Shown: positions 8,910 to 18,755 of the stretch, in pieces
Layout of the letters: each line of letters opens with the position of its first letter
Position numbering within the stretch: position 1 is the stretch's first letter
Assembly: GCF_007923265.1 (NCBI RefSeq)
Contig: NZ_VOJA01000001.1
Location: 124,001-188,000 of the forward strand
Length of the DNA stretch: 64,000 nt
DNA from: Francisella salimarina
GTDB lineage: Bacteria > Pseudomonadota > Gammaproteobacteria > Francisellales > Francisellaceae
Direction: 5' to 3'
Position numbers and translations under genes: made by a program
The notes under the pieces: model-generated
What the model saw: the letters and a program-made list of their open reading frames with translations, nothing else
Databases searched by the model: none
Told to the model about the DNA's origin: nothing

Positions 8910-10322
8910 CTAATCTCTTAAGTTTTTAGCTCCCCAATGAGGAAAATGCTTACGAACAAGATCATTTAACTCTAGCTCAAACTCTGAATAATTATTACTA
9001 TCCCTTCTAATCTCGCCATCTGCAAGTGGTTTGATAATCATACCCGCACCAACAGTTGCATTAGATAATCTATCTATAACTATAAATGCTCCTGTAGCTC
9101 TATTTTTTTGATAATCATCAAAACATACAGGCTCTGACAATTTCAGCTCAACTGCACCTATCTCATTTAAATCTAATTTACCACAATCAATATCTTTTAG
9201 GGTATTTATGTCTGTTTTGTAATTAAACTTACTTACCGAACCTGTCACTTGCTTAGTCAAAAACTTGACATAATAATCTTTATTTTCTACTAGTGGTTGC
9301 TCATGCATCCAAACGATATGTGCTTTGATGTTAGGTGACACATGCGAGATAGAGTCCTTATGAACAATCATATCACCACGGCTGATATCAATCTCGTCAT
9401 TTGTTGTTAGAGTCACAGCTTGCCCAGCCTCTGCAAATTCTAGGTCTCCATCAAATGTAACTATAGACTTGACTGTGGTAATCTTACCATTAGGCATAAC
9501 TCTGATAGTGTCTCCCACACTAATCTTACCAGAAGCAACAGTACCCTGAAACCCTCTAAAATCTGAATTAGGTCGACAAACCAACTGTACTGGAAATCTA
9601 AATTCATCACTATCAGAATGCTCTACTTTCATCGTTTCTAAATAGTGCATTAATGCCGATCCCCTAAACCATGGCATATTTTCACTTTTAGTAACTACAT
9701 TATCACCCTTTAGCGCAGATATAGGTACAAATCTAATATCTGGTATCTCAAGACTTCCTGCTAGTTTTATATAATCATCTTGGATCTCTTTATAAACATC
9801 TTGCGAATAATCCACCGCGTCCATTTTATTCACAGCTACTATCACATGCTTAATGCCCAAAAGAGAGCATATGAAACTATGTCTGCGTGTTTGAGTTTGC
9901 ACACCATTTCTAGCATCTACAAGTATTATCGCCAAATCACAATTTGATGCACCTGTCGCCATATTACGAGTATATTGCTCATGCCCTGGAGTATCAGCTA
10001 TGATAAATTTACGCTTATCAGTAGAGAAATATCTATAAGCCACATCTATAGTAATACCTTGCTCCCTCTCAGACTGTAGACCATCGACAAGTAACGCTAA
10101 ATCAATTTGATCGCCTTGTGTACCAACTTTCTTACTATCTTCTGTAATAGCAGCTAATTGATCTTCAAAAATCATCTTACTATCATGCAAGAGCCTTCCA
10201 ATTAAGGTACTTTTACCGTCATCAACACTTCCACATGTGATAAACCTTAATAATTCTTTTTGCTCATGCTGTTTTAGATACGCAAGAATATTTTCTTGAA
10301 TTAATGGAGATACATGGCTCAT
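8910..10322 (-). CDS. cysN: Sulfate adenylyltransferase subunit 1 (GTPase)
   Basis: The 470-residue translation-factor-like GTPase has G1 GSVDDGKST at 31-39, G3 DTPGH at 110-114 and G4 NKMD at 165-168, followed by the EF-Tu-like beta-barrel domains. CysN couples GTP hydrolysis to CysD-catalysed APS formation. The ATG overlaps the cysD stop by one base (TAATG), which indicates tight translational coupling. It is not fused to an APS kinase domain; cysC is separate two genes downstream. Confidence 0.96.
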   Translation of the reverse strand: MSHVSPLIQENILAYLKQHEQKELLRFITCGSVDDGKSTLIGRLLHDSKMIFEDQLAAITEDSKKVGTQGDQIDLALLVDGLQSEREQGITIDVAYRYFSTDKRKFIIADTPGHEQYTRNMATGASNCDLAIILVDARNGVQTQTRRHSFICSLLGIKHVIVAVNKMDAVDYSQDVYKEIQDDYIKLAGSLEIPDIRFVPISALKGDNVVTKSENMPWFRGSALMHYLETMKVEHSDSDEFRFPVQLVCRPNSDFRGFQGTVASGKISVGDTIRVMPNGKITTVKSIVTFDGDLEFAEAGQAVTLTTNDEIDISRGDMIVHKDSISHVSPNIKAHIVWMHEQPLVENKDYYVKFLTKQVTGSVSKFNYKTDINTLKDIDCGKLDLNEIGAVELKLSEPVCFDDYQKNRATGAFIVIDRLSNATVGAGMIIKPLADGEIRRDSNNYSEFELELNDLVRKHFPHWGAKNLRD

Positions 10323-11218
10323 TAAAAATACCCCTCAATTTTCTTCTTCTCCATCGAGCCGACACTATCTTTATCTATAGCTCGACCTTGGCGCTCAGAT
10401 GTTTTGGTTAGTAACATTTCTTGGATAATCTCTGGTAGAGTATCAGCCTCTGACTCTACAGCTCCAGTTAGTGGATAACAACCTAATGTCCTGAATCTAA
10501 CCTTTTTATTTACAGCCTTTTGTCTTAGTTCAACAGGTGTTCTATCATCATCAACCATCATCAAGATACCATCATGCTCAACTACAGGTCTTTTTTTGGC
10601 AAAATATAAACTTGGAATCTTGATATTCTCCATATAAATATATTGCCAAATATCTAACTCAGTCCAGTTTGAGAGTGGAAAAACTCTAATACTCTCACCT
10701 TTGTTTACCATACCATTATAGATATTCCATAGCTCTGGTCTTTGGTTTTTAGGATCCCAGCGATGATTTTTATCCCTAAATGAAAATACTCGCTCTTTAG
10801 CACGCGATTTCTCTTCATCACGGCGAGCACCTCCAAATGCAGCATCATACTTACCTTTATTCAAAGCTTGCTTGAGTGATTGAGTCTTCATAATATCAGT
10901 ATGTTTTGCACTACCATGTGAGAATGGCCCTACACCTTGATCAATCCCATCTTGATTAATATGTACCAAAAGCTCAAAGTCATACTCTTTTGCCATATTA
11001 TCTCTAAACTCTATCATTTCTTTGAACTTCCATGTAGTATCAACATGAAGCAAAGGAAATGGAATCTTACCAGGATAAAATGCCTTACGAGCTAAGTGCA
11101 ATAGTACAGATGAATCTTTACCAACAGAATATAACATCACAGGATTATCAAACTGTGCAACTACTTCCCTAAATATCTGTATTGACTCATTTTCAAGTTT
11201 TTTTAGATGTGTTTGCAT
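10322..11218 (-). CDS. cysD: Sulfate adenylyltransferase subunit 2
   Basis: The 298-residue enzyme of the PP-loop ATP pyrophosphatase family has SVGKDSSV at 31-38, [15 protein letters not shown] in the middle and the conserved C-terminal RxGRAIDKD region. It forms APS from ATP and sulfate with CysN. It is the first gene of the sulfur operon. An extended -10 promoter is predicted at 11248-11256, about 35 bases upstream. The Shine-Dalgarno is weak, with GAGG lying 15 bases from the ATG. Confidence 0.96.
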   Translation of the reverse strand: MQTHLKKLENESIQIFREVVAQFDNPVMLYSVGKDSSVLLHLARKAFYPGKIPFPLLHVDTTWKFKEMIEFRDNMAKEYDFELLVHINQDGIDQGVGPFSHGSAKHTDIMKTQSLKQALNKGKYDAAFGGARRDEEKSRAKERVFSFRDKNHRWDPKNQRPELWNIYNGMVNKGESIRVFPLSNWTELDIWQYIYMENIKIPSLYFAKKRPVVEHDGILMMVDDDRTPVELRQKAVNKKVRFRTLGCYPLTGAVESEADTLPEIIQEMLLTKTSERQGRAIDKDSVGSMEKKKIEGYF

Positions 11219-11244
11219 AATAGTAACTATTTACCTCTATAGGA

Positions 11245-11256
11245 TTAATTATATCA
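11245..11256 (-). promoter_or_regulatory. Predicted extended -10 promoter of the cysD operon
   Basis: The minus strand reads TGATATAATTAA: an extended TG-N-TATAAT box without a good -35. The same 12-mer occurs upstream of wbtA (49572-49583). It lies in the 101-base gap between manB and cysD. Confidence 0.45.
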
Positions 11257-11319
11257 TCTTAAGATATTGTTCGCTATCGCTCAAATTATCTACATAATAT
11301 AGTAATTCGATTGAAGAAC

Positions 11320-12801
11320 TTATATGTCTTGGATCAAATCAACACAACATTGATTAAGTTTCTTAGCTGACTCTTCAGTAGTGGCCTCTGTATAGCACCT
11401 TAACTCTGGGGCATTACCTGACGGCCTAAGATGGACAATATCTTGATTTGTCATAGTTACTCTAACACCATCTGTAGTATCGATATTTTCAATGCTGTTT
11501 TTACCATCGAAATGAGTAGATATAACCTTATCTAAAAGATCTGACTCGCCAGCTAATATTGATTTCAGGATTTCTTGGCTTTTTTCAGTGGCAAAATCAT
11601 CAATCTTACTACTTGCTGTATATCGAGATGGTAAATCAAATAAAAGTTCTGAAACTGTTTTATTAGCATTAATAGATAGCATCATCACAGCAAGCATAGG
11701 TATCACAGCATCTCTTGTAGCTAATGCTTTTAGTACTTTGCCATTTCTTGATATATCACTAGCTAATAGAAATCCACCATTTGCTTCATATCCAGCTACA
11801 GCATTTTGATTATTAGTAAGTAGCTCATTCATTGCAGCAATTACATACGGTGAGCCTATCTTAGTTCTAATCACATTATTAAAATAACCTATCTTTTCTG
11901 CTACAGTATTACTACTTACTGGTGTCGCAATAACATCAGCTTGAAGATATTTAGCTGTCAATACACCTAAAATATCGCCTTTTAACCAGTTACCATACTC
12001 ATCACTAACCAGAGGCCTATCAGCATCGCCATCTGTTGATACAATACTATCAATTTCATACTCATTAGCCCACTGTTTTGCAAGCTTCACATCTTCTTGA
12101 CGAATTGCTTCGGTATCTACTGATACAAATCTCTCTGAGAATCCTAGTAAGATAACCTTAGCACCTAGCTTTTCAAGAATTTCTTTGACTATCTTACGCC
12201 CTACAGACGAATGCTCATACAATCCAATAGTCTTACCCGACAAGCAATTTCGCGGGAAGAAATCTAAATATCTATCCACATACTGTACATGTGCTTGATT
12301 ACAGATTTTTGGTAGTTCTACTTTTTGCAAAAACATCCCATTTTTATCAAAAGTATTATCATTAACCGTAATCACTTGGCTGACAATCATTTCCTCATCT
12401 TCTTTGAGAACTTCGCCATAAGGAGTATTAAACTTGATACCATTTCTATCTTCTGGGATATGACTACCTGTAACCATAACTGATGGTATTTGATTAGTTA
12501 TACCATATAGCATCACAGCTGGAGATGGGATCTCTCCACAGTACACTGGTTCATAGCCACTATCTTTGACTGCCTTAATCACAGCCTTAGTTATCCTAGG
12601 ACTACTATCACGCAGATCATGAGCTATAGCAACCTCTGAACCTTTGGTTATTGAGTACTTCTGCTCCAAAAACTGAATAAAAGCCTTAGTATATAGCCAA
12701 CAAATTTTATCAGTCATTGCTACAACCAAGCCTCTAACCCCACTAGTACCGAACTTCACTCCACTAGAATTAATAACATCTTTTATAACTACTTTTTCCA
12801 C
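11320..12801 (-). CDS. manB: Phosphomannomutase / phosphoglucomutase family
   Basis: Start chosen at GTG 12801 because CGGGAGA lies five bases before it; an ATG at 12825 has no ribosome site. The 493-residue product shows the four hexose phosphomutase motifs: phosphoserine loop TGSHIP (about 111-116), metal loop DGDADR (257-262), sugar loop EANGG and the C-terminal phosphate loop RPSGNAPELR. It converts mannose-6-P to mannose-1-P, feeding ManC, then Gmd and Fcl. As in the Francisella wbt locus, manB is separated from its pathway partners, here at the opposite end of the cluster from manC-gmd-fcl. Confidence 0.88.
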   Translation of the reverse strand: MEKVVIKDVINSSGVKFGTSGVRGLVVAMTDKICWLYTKAFIQFLEQKYSITKGSEVAIAHDLRDSSPRITKAVIKAVKDSGYEPVYCGEIPSPAVMLYGITNQIPSVMVTGSHIPEDRNGIKFNTPYGEVLKEDEEMIVSQVITVNDNTFDKNGMFLQKVELPKICNQAHVQYVDRYLDFFPRNCLSGKTIGLYEHSSVGRKIVKEILEKLGAKVILLGFSERFVSVDTEAIRQEDVKLAKQWANEYEIDSIVSTDGDADRPLVSDEYGNWLKGDILGVLTAKYLQADVIATPVSSNTVAEKIGYFNNVIRTKIGSPYVIAAMNELLTNNQNAVAGYEANGGFLLASDISRNGKVLKALATRDAVIPMLAVMMLSINANKTVSELLFDLPSRYTASSKIDDFATEKSQEILKSILAGESDLLDKVISTHFDGKNSIENIDTTDGVRVTMTNQDIVHLRPSGNAPELRCYTEATTEESAKKLNQCCVDLIQDI

Positions 12802-12837
12802 ACAAATCTCCCGAAATAATCTCATATACTTATAAAT

Positions 12838-13608
12838 TTAGTTTTTCTTATAATAGTTTAACAGTCGACCTTTCAGTATTTCTAGTATTTTGGTGACATA
12901 CTTAGTCGAAATACACAAATAATTTGCCTTGATACCATTTAGCTCTAGAGCTTTAATCGTTTCTTGGTTAATAATTTTTTTACTCTGCAAATTACTAGTA
13001 CTAACCCCACCTACCAACATATTAATTATACATTTATTTAAATATGTATACGAAAGTCTATTTACAAGCAAGAATCTCACAAAAATCTCATAATCTGCAG
13101 CAATCTTAAAATCTAAACGGTAGACTCCATATTTCTGATAAATAGCTTTTTTGACAAAAAGTGTCGGATGCGGTGGCATAATTCCAAACTTCAATCTATT
13201 TGGAGTAAAACGCTTAGCTGAGTAATAGCGCAGGATCTTGCCATTATCATTAACAAATTTCAAATCTGCAAAAAGCATATCTTTATCATTCTGCCTAAAC
13301 GTGCTCACAATATTGTCTATAACATCACTATTACTATAGCAATCATCACTATTTAAAATACCAATGATATCCCCAGTTGCTAAAGCGATACCTTTATTCA
13401 TAGCATCATAGATACCATCATCTGATTCGCTCACCACTTTTGATAGTTTAGACTGATACTTTGCTAATATATCCGAAGTGCCATCATAACTACCACCATC
13501 AACTATTATATATTCAATATCCTGATAGCTTTGTGAAATTACTGACTGAATTGTCTTTTCAATAGTCTCTGCAGAATTGTAACAAACTGTAATTATCGAT
13601 ACTTTCAA
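12838..13608 (-). CDS. Glycosyltransferase family 2
   Basis: The 256-residue GT-A fold protein begins VSIITVCYNSAETI, has the nucleotide-sugar motif IIVDGGSYDGT and an acidic LNSDD metal-binding motif after GIYDAMNKGIALATGD. It starts at TTG 13608 with AGAAGG upstream; no better start exists. It resembles WcaA/WcaE-like transferases and closely resembles the GT2 genes at 15.8 and 16.6 kb. The sugar specificity cannot be read from the sequence. It is last in the Wzm/Wzt-led run, 13 bases beyond manB. Confidence 0.85.
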   Translation of the reverse strand: MKVSIITVCYNSAETIEKTIQSVISQSYQDIEYIIVDGGSYDGTSDILAKYQSKLSKVVSESDDGIYDAMNKGIALATGDIIGILNSDDCYSNSDVIDNIVSTFRQNDKDMLFADLKFVNDNGKILRYYSAKRFTPNRLKFGIMPPHPTLFVKKAIYQKYGVYRLDFKIAADYEIFVRFLLVNRLSYTYLNKCIINMLVGGVSTSNLQSKKIINQETIKALELNGIKANYLCISTKYVTKILEILKGRLLNYYKKN

Positions 13609-13612
13609 ACTA

Positions 13613-14764
13613 TCAACCTTCTAAAATATTTTTATAAATCTCTAACTGCTTAGCTATTATATAGTCATTTTGATATTGCTTTGCAGTATTTTTTGCATTT
13701 TGACTCATTAGCTCATAGTTACTATAGTCGTAAGAGTTTTGTATAGTTCTTTGTAAGTCATTTTTTGTAGTTATGAAGCCATTTTCTCTATTTTTGATAA
13801 AATCTCTACGCGTACCAATATCAAAACCAATAACAGGAACGCCAAAACTCATAGCCTCTATTATCGTCAAGCCAAATGTTTCATACAGTAGCGCTGGTTG
13901 GATTAGATACTTCGATTGTGAAATCAAAGATAGCGTCTCTTCCCTAGTACATTTCCCCTTAAAAACAATATTTTTAGATGAGTATTTATTAATTATCTCA
14001 TCACTATCGGGACTATTGCCAACCACTGTCAACACAAACTTATCATCTAGAGATCTCCATGTATCTAAAAGCTCAAATATGCCTTTGGATTCTTCAAGCC
14101 TACCTACATAAATATAGTTTTGTTTAATCTTTTGAGTATGCTGATCTACAGCCAAAGAGATACTATTTGGTTTGAGGATAATTTTATGGTTTGAAATACC
14201 AAGTTCTTTGACCTTTTGCCTTTGAAAATCAGTCAACACGAAATAATAATCAATATTCTTAAACATTTTGAAGAGCTTATAAAAACTAAATGCGACCTGA
14301 GCAACTAAGCTTTGTAATCGCGATTTCCTGTAGCACTTATTTTTTATACCAAAAATAGGTAACTTACTTTTGGTACATAGTTCACATGCACCAAAGCCAT
14401 CTCTATACAGAATACCAGATATACACCATAGTCTGTAATTGTGAAGTGTATGTACCACTTTAGCACCAGATTTTTTTGCAGCCTTAAAAACACTTGGTGT
14501 CAACAAAGGAAAAAAATTATGCACATGGACTATATCAATATTGTTGTCTCTAACTATCTTTTTAATATTTCGATAATGCTTGCGTGAAAACCATATCCCA
14601 AATAATAAGCTAAATTTGCTAATATCATCATTAGAAACCTGATATGCCAAAACATTATCTTCGCCATGTAATTCTCGCAAAGACTTTAACTCATTATCAT
14701 AAACTATATCTTCGCCACCAATATTATTTGACTGATAGCGGTTATGGACAATCAAAATTTTCAT
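13613..14764 (-). CDS. Glycosyltransferase family 4 (GT-B)
   Basis: The 383-residue retaining GT4 begins MKILIVHNRYQSNNIGGEDIVY and has an N-terminal substrate domain with HVHNFFPLLTPS. The C-terminal Rossmann domain has YVGRLEESKG and the E-x7-E signature region around ETFGLTIIEAMSFGVPVIG. Its ATG overlaps the preceding stop as ATGA, so it is co-translated. Several cysteines in the middle (CELC, then a second C) are unusual but seen in some WcaL-like enzymes. The donor and acceptor are not determinable. Confidence 0.88.
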   Translation of the reverse strand: MKILIVHNRYQSNNIGGEDIVYDNELKSLRELHGEDNVLAYQVSNDDISKFSLLFGIWFSRKHYRNIKKIVRDNNIDIVHVHNFFPLLTPSVFKAAKKSGAKVVHTLHNYRLWCISGILYRDGFGACELCTKSKLPIFGIKNKCYRKSRLQSLVAQVAFSFYKLFKMFKNIDYYFVLTDFQRQKVKELGISNHKIILKPNSISLAVDQHTQKIKQNYIYVGRLEESKGIFELLDTWRSLDDKFVLTVVGNSPDSDEIINKYSSKNIVFKGKCTREETLSLISQSKYLIQPALLYETFGLTIIEAMSFGVPVIGFDIGTRRDFIKNRENGFITTKNDLQRTIQNSYDYSNYELMSQNAKNTAKQYQNDYIIAKQLEIYKNILEG

Positions 14765-15786
14765 AAATAAGCCTCAATTTGCTCAATATCCTTTGCATTT
14801 AGAGAGAATTTCTCCACACCAGTGATAAGCTCATGATATTTATCTGAGTTAATTGCTCGGATTAATGAAATTAGTCCATCAATATTTTGTGGGTCTATCC
14901 AATAACCATTTATATTATCTTTGACAATATCTCTAGCTCCACAGTTTTGGCTAATAATCACAGGCAAACCGAAATAAAACGCCTCTTCAACTACTAATCC
15001 CCATGGTTCAACCAGGCTAGGTAGCACAAAAACATCATGACTAAGAAATTCATTTTTAAGTTTCTTATTCTCAATAGCTGATTTAAACACAATGTTATCA
15101 TTAGCGATTTTTTGTAAATACTCTCTCTGCTCGCCCTCTCCGATTATGGTCAGACTATAATCTTTTAGACTATTAAATACCTGAACTAATCTCTCTAAAT
15201 TTTTAATCGCTGATAACCTCCCAACATAAAGAAACTTTTTGTGATACTCTCTTACTTCCTTATTAAAGCTTGGTTTATTGATAATACCAACACCTTTGGT
15301 AATTTTTATATCGCCACGATATCCAAGTTTTAGTAATAACTCTCGATGAAGAGTACCAGATGCAAAAACTGTAGATACTCGCGATAGAAATATTTTTTTT
15401 ATTAATGCTTGTATTCCTGTAGTCTTACTTTCATTAATAGTTGACTCAAGAGCTAGAAAATTTTTGTTTTTACGATTAGCAAATATAACATACCAAAACT
15501 CACGCAAATCCCAACCACTTACTAACATTCTTTTATATTGAATACTTTTTAAAATACTTCTTAATCTTTTGATATTTGCTGAAGAGTTTCGCTGTTGTAA
15601 GTTGCCTGAGAATAAAACCTGATACTCAAAAGATACATTATCTAAACCAACAAAATCATCTGCTCTTTTTTCATTTGTATTCGAGGCTAAGAAAACAACA
15701 AAGATATTTAGCTTCTTAGCTAACTGATTATACAAGTTAACCTTATAAAAAGCTGGGATGTGAGTGACTATGACATAATCATACAT
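14761..15786 (-). CDS. Glycosyltransferase family 4 (GT-B)
   Basis: The 341-residue GT4 has FLYVGRLSAIKNLERLV for donor binding and the EX7E region EPWGLVVEEAFYFGLPVI. The N-terminal domain begins YDYVIVTHIPAFYKVNLYNQL, as in transferases near rhamnosyl/fucosyl enzymes. It overlaps the next GT4 by four bases. A 61-base gap precedes it, so it may have its own ribosome entry but is probably still in the Wzm/Wzt transcript. Confidence 0.87.
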   Translation of the reverse strand: MYDYVIVTHIPAFYKVNLYNQLAKKLNIFVVFLASNTNEKRADDFVGLDNVSFEYQVLFSGNLQQRNSSANIKRLRSILKSIQYKRMLVSGWDLREFWYVIFANRKNKNFLALESTINESKTTGIQALIKKIFLSRVSTVFASGTLHRELLLKLGYRGDIKITKGVGIINKPSFNKEVREYHKKFLYVGRLSAIKNLERLVQVFNSLKDYSLTIIGEGEQREYLQKIANDNIVFKSAIENKKLKNEFLSHDVFVLPSLVEPWGLVVEEAFYFGLPVIISQNCGARDIVKDNINGYWIDPQNIDGLISLIRAINSDKYHELITGVEKFSLNAKDIEQIEAYL

Positions 15787-15847
15787 GATATTTATCTTGC
15801 CTTTAATTAAATCTATATCTAACTATATGATATAACAATACTAGCTT

Positions 15848-16597
15848 TTAGTAACCCCTAAAGTAACTGCGTAGCTTAACTAACAGCGAAATAATATAAC
15901 TCTTGATTACAGGCAGATACGAAAGATTATAAGATTTATTTATTTGAAATTTTTCTTTGAGAATCTTATTCAAGTTTTGTGATGATATACCATCAAGATC
16001 ATACTTAGAAATAGTCATATCTAGATATTTCGATTTTTTACCAAGCTTAAAGTACTGCATTGTAAAATCTTGATCTGCACATATCTTGTATTTAAGATTG
16101 TATTTTATTGCTTTATCTAACCTATAAAAAGTAGATTGATGGCACAACATCATTCCTAGCGCCATATCTCTCAAATTTAGTTCAGATTTGTATTTTAGAA
16201 TTTTATGACCAATATTAGTATTTCCATAAATGACAGCAGTATCTTGAGAAAATTTGTTCTCAAATACCTCCTGTAAAACATCATTAGAATAAAAGCTATC
16301 TCCTGCATTCATAAAGTTAAACCATTGCCCTTTAGCTAGTGCAATACCTTTGTTCATAGCATCGTAAATACCTTGATCTGGCTCACTGATATACTTAGTA
16401 ATTTTATCTTGATATTTTTTAATAACATCAAGCGTTCCATCAGTAGAACCACCATCAACTATAATGTACTCAATATTTAAATATGTCTGGTTTAATACAC
16501 TCAAAATAGTCTCTTCTAAAAGTTCTTTGGCATTATATACAACTGTTATAACTGTAACCAAAGGATAATTAGCTTTTTGAATTTGAGAATTTGACAA
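15848..16597 (-). CDS. Glycosyltransferase family 2
   Basis: The 249-residue GT-A protein has VTVITVVYNAKELLEETI, the IIVDGGSTDGT donor motif and a MNAGDS in place of the usual SDD metal motif. It starts at TTG 16597, supported by TAGGAGC six bases upstream. It is a close relative of the 12.8 kb and 16.6 kb GT2 genes, suggesting local duplication and divergence. Its position just downstream of wzt and another GT2 suggests chain assembly. Confidence 0.85.
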   Translation of the reverse strand: MSNSQIQKANYPLVTVITVVYNAKELLEETILSVLNQTYLNIEYIIVDGGSTDGTLDVIKKYQDKITKYISEPDQGIYDAMNKGIALAKGQWFNFMNAGDSFYSNDVLQEVFENKFSQDTAVIYGNTNIGHKILKYKSELNLRDMALGMMLCHQSTFYRLDKAIKYNLKYKICADQDFTMQYFKLGKKSKYLDMTISKYDLDGISSQNLNKILKEKFQINKSYNLSYLPVIKSYIISLLVKLRSYFRGY

Positions 16598-16616
16598 GGA
16601 TAGCTCCTAAGATATA

Positions 16617-17501
16617 TTAGTGACTTTTCTTACCTAGTTTTTCACTAAGCTTGTAGCCTATATGTCTGAATATTCTAACATACTCATTGTGTCTTCTAAT
16701 CATATTATCTGAAGTATATTTAACATAAAACTTATATATAAAAATATGCCACAGATCAAAAATATTCTTTCTTGGCTTGCCGCCAACAATATCATAAAAC
16801 TCATTCATATAACCGCTTAGATCATTGCTTTTGTTAGTTTCATGATGTCTAAAGCCCGAAACATTACTATTACATATATGTAAATTTGCATGTTTTGCAA
16901 ACTCGTGCCACATAAAAAAGTCACCGGCTAGTTTATACTCAGCAAACTTTTTCATATCCATTTTATCTTGTAATGATTTTGTCCAGAAAGTTGACTCTTG
17001 TTGTATCGATGGCAAACTCGTACCATGGATACCTTTTAGTATTCTCTTTCTTGATGGTACTAGAGGCAGCATAGAGTTTTCAATAATACCATCCTTGTTG
17101 TACCAGGTATTTTTAGCATTTATCCACTGTGCTTTTTCACCGTGTTTTTTCATCTCAGCAGCTATCGCTTTAAAGGCATTTGGTAGATAAAAATCATCTG
17201 AGTTTATATAAGCAACTATATCACCAGTTACTATCGATAATCCCTTTGATAAAGCATCATACATGCCATCATCTTTCTCACATATAAACTTGATATCAAG
17301 ACTATTACAAAATATGTCTAATTCGCCTTTCTTATGCTTATCTACATACTTTTGGATAATATCACAAGTGCTATCTTTTGACTTACCATCTACTAGAATA
17401 TATTCAATATCAAAGTCACCTCTTTGAGTGATTACACTCAAGATAGTCTCTTCAATATATTTCTCAGAATTGTATGATACTGTTACTATAGAAAATTTCA
17501 T
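16617..17501 (-). CDS. Glycosyltransferase family 2
   Basis: The 294-residue GT-A protein begins FSIVTVSYNSEKYIEETI, has ILVDGKSKDST and the metal motif YINSDDFYLP. An extended C-terminal half has WHEFAKHANL and basic residues. It follows wzt by eight bases. In ABC-export clusters such genes lengthen or cap the chain, but nothing in the sequence identifies the sugar. Confidence 0.86.
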   Translation of the reverse strand: MKFSIVTVSYNSEKYIEETILSVITQRGDFDIEYILVDGKSKDSTCDIIQKYVDKHKKGELDIFCNSLDIKFICEKDDGMYDALSKGLSIVTGDIVAYINSDDFYLPNAFKAIAAEMKKHGEKAQWINAKNTWYNKDGIIENSMLPLVPSRKRILKGIHGTSLPSIQQESTFWTKSLQDKMDMKKFAEYKLAGDFFMWHEFAKHANLHICNSNVSGFRHHETNKSNDLSGYMNEFYDIVGGKPRKNIFDLWHIFIYKFYVKYTSDNMIRRHNEYVRIFRHIGYKLSEKLGKKSH

Positions 17502-17509
17502 GTAAAAAC

Positions 17510-18754
17510 CTATTTACGCTTTTGTACCTTTAGGACATTCTCCTGCTCTAACACCCCAACCTCAAACTTGGTTTCGATTTTATTACTCTCAATAGGAGTA
17601 TCAAATCTCTTATCACTAATATCAGTAAAGCTTACTCTTATAGTATATTGTCCTTTATATACCACACACTTAAATATATTACTTATATTGAAAACATCTC
17701 CTGATTTAATGCCTTCTATAATATTACCCTTAGAAAAAGAATTAAATAAAGTCAACGTCTTACCTGTAATATCTTGCGCATCAAAATCCACCCTAACTTT
17801 ATTGTAATCATTTAGAAACTTAACATCCATAGATAAAATATATTCATATCCTGTCTCCAAGAAACTCGTCGCATTATTTGACATATCATAAATACATAGA
17901 TCAGAAACTAAAAGGTTATCAAAATCTCTTCCAAAATTATCTTTTACATCACTATCAGCTTCCTCAACAATATCACCATTAAGAATTTGAATTTCTCTTA
18001 TCACCCTCTCTTTATCATCGCTAAATAAGGCTTTTTGATAATAATGAGCCACCCTTTTGGGTTCATCATCAAGAAGTATTTGTCTATTATGAAGAAATAT
18101 TGCCCTACTGCAAAATTCCACCATCAAAGAAACATTATGCGAAACAAAGACAACTGTTGTCCCTCCTTTAAGAAGCTGTCTAATCTTAACAAAACATTTA
18201 TTTTGAAAGATAGCATCTCCAACAGCCAAAACTTCATCAACTATTAATATTTCTGGTTTAATCGCTGTAGCAATTCCAAACCCAAGTCTAGCTGTCATGC
18301 CACTACTATAATTCTTTACTGGCTGATTTATATAGTCACCAATTTCAGCAAATTCTATAATTTCCTTAGTAATTTGATCTCTTTCATTTTCATTGACTTT
18401 ATTAAGATCCAAGCTATATTTAATGTTTTGCGCACCAGTTAACTCAGGATTCACACTTCCTGTAATTTCTAACATAGCGTTGATTTGACCATTAACATTA
18501 ACTCTCCCAGAGGTTGGTGTAACAACTCCAGCGATAATCTTAAGCAGTGTTGACTTACCAGCTCCATTTAATCCAAAAATACCGAGAACCTCACCCTTAT
18601 TAATTTCAAGATTCACATCCTTTACCGCACAAAAATCTTTGGAATACTTCTTTCTAGACAAGCTAAAAGCTTCTTTAACTCGGTCTCTAGCAGAGTCATA
18701 TATTTTATAATACTTAGAAACATTAGTTAGTTTAATAGCAATATTTTTTTTCAT
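17510..18754 (-). CDS. wzt: Polysaccharide ABC exporter, ATP-binding protein (Wzt-like, with C-terminal domain)
   Basis: Start at ATG 18754 (414 residues), one base after the wzm stop, with GGAGAT upstream; an in-frame TTG at 18772 inside wzm is less likely. Walker A GLNGAGKST is at 61-69, signature YSSGM at 149-153 and Walker B IVDEVLA at 171-177. About 170 extra residues follow the ATPase. In Wzt proteins of the O8/O9a type this tail is a beta-sandwich that recognises a modified chain end, so export here may depend on a terminal modification. Which modification is unknown. Confidence 0.92.
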   Translation of the reverse strand: MKKNIAIKLTNVSKYYKIYDSARDRVKEAFSLSRKKYSKDFCAVKDVNLEINKGEVLGIFGLNGAGKSTLLKIIAGVVTPTSGRVNVNGQINAMLEITGSVNPELTGAQNIKYSLDLNKVNENERDQITKEIIEFAEIGDYINQPVKNYSSGMTARLGFGIATAIKPEILIVDEVLAVGDAIFQNKCFVKIRQLLKGGTTVVFVSHNVSLMVEFCSRAIFLHNRQILLDDEPKRVAHYYQKALFSDDKERVIREIQILNGDIVEEADSDVKDNFGRDFDNLLVSDLCIYDMSNNATSFLETGYEYILSMDVKFLNDYNKVRVDFDAQDITGKTLTLFNSFSKGNIIEGIKSGDVFNISNIFKCVVYKGQYTIRVSFTDISDKRFDTPIESNKIETKFEVGVLEQENVLKVQKRK

Positions 18755-18755
18755 T

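Noticed and set aside
7163-11218. cysDNC block as ordinary cysteine biosynthesis
   Set aside because: No PAPS or sulfite reductase gene is present and a sulfotransferase is; a purely assimilatory role is not excluded if reductases lie outside the window.
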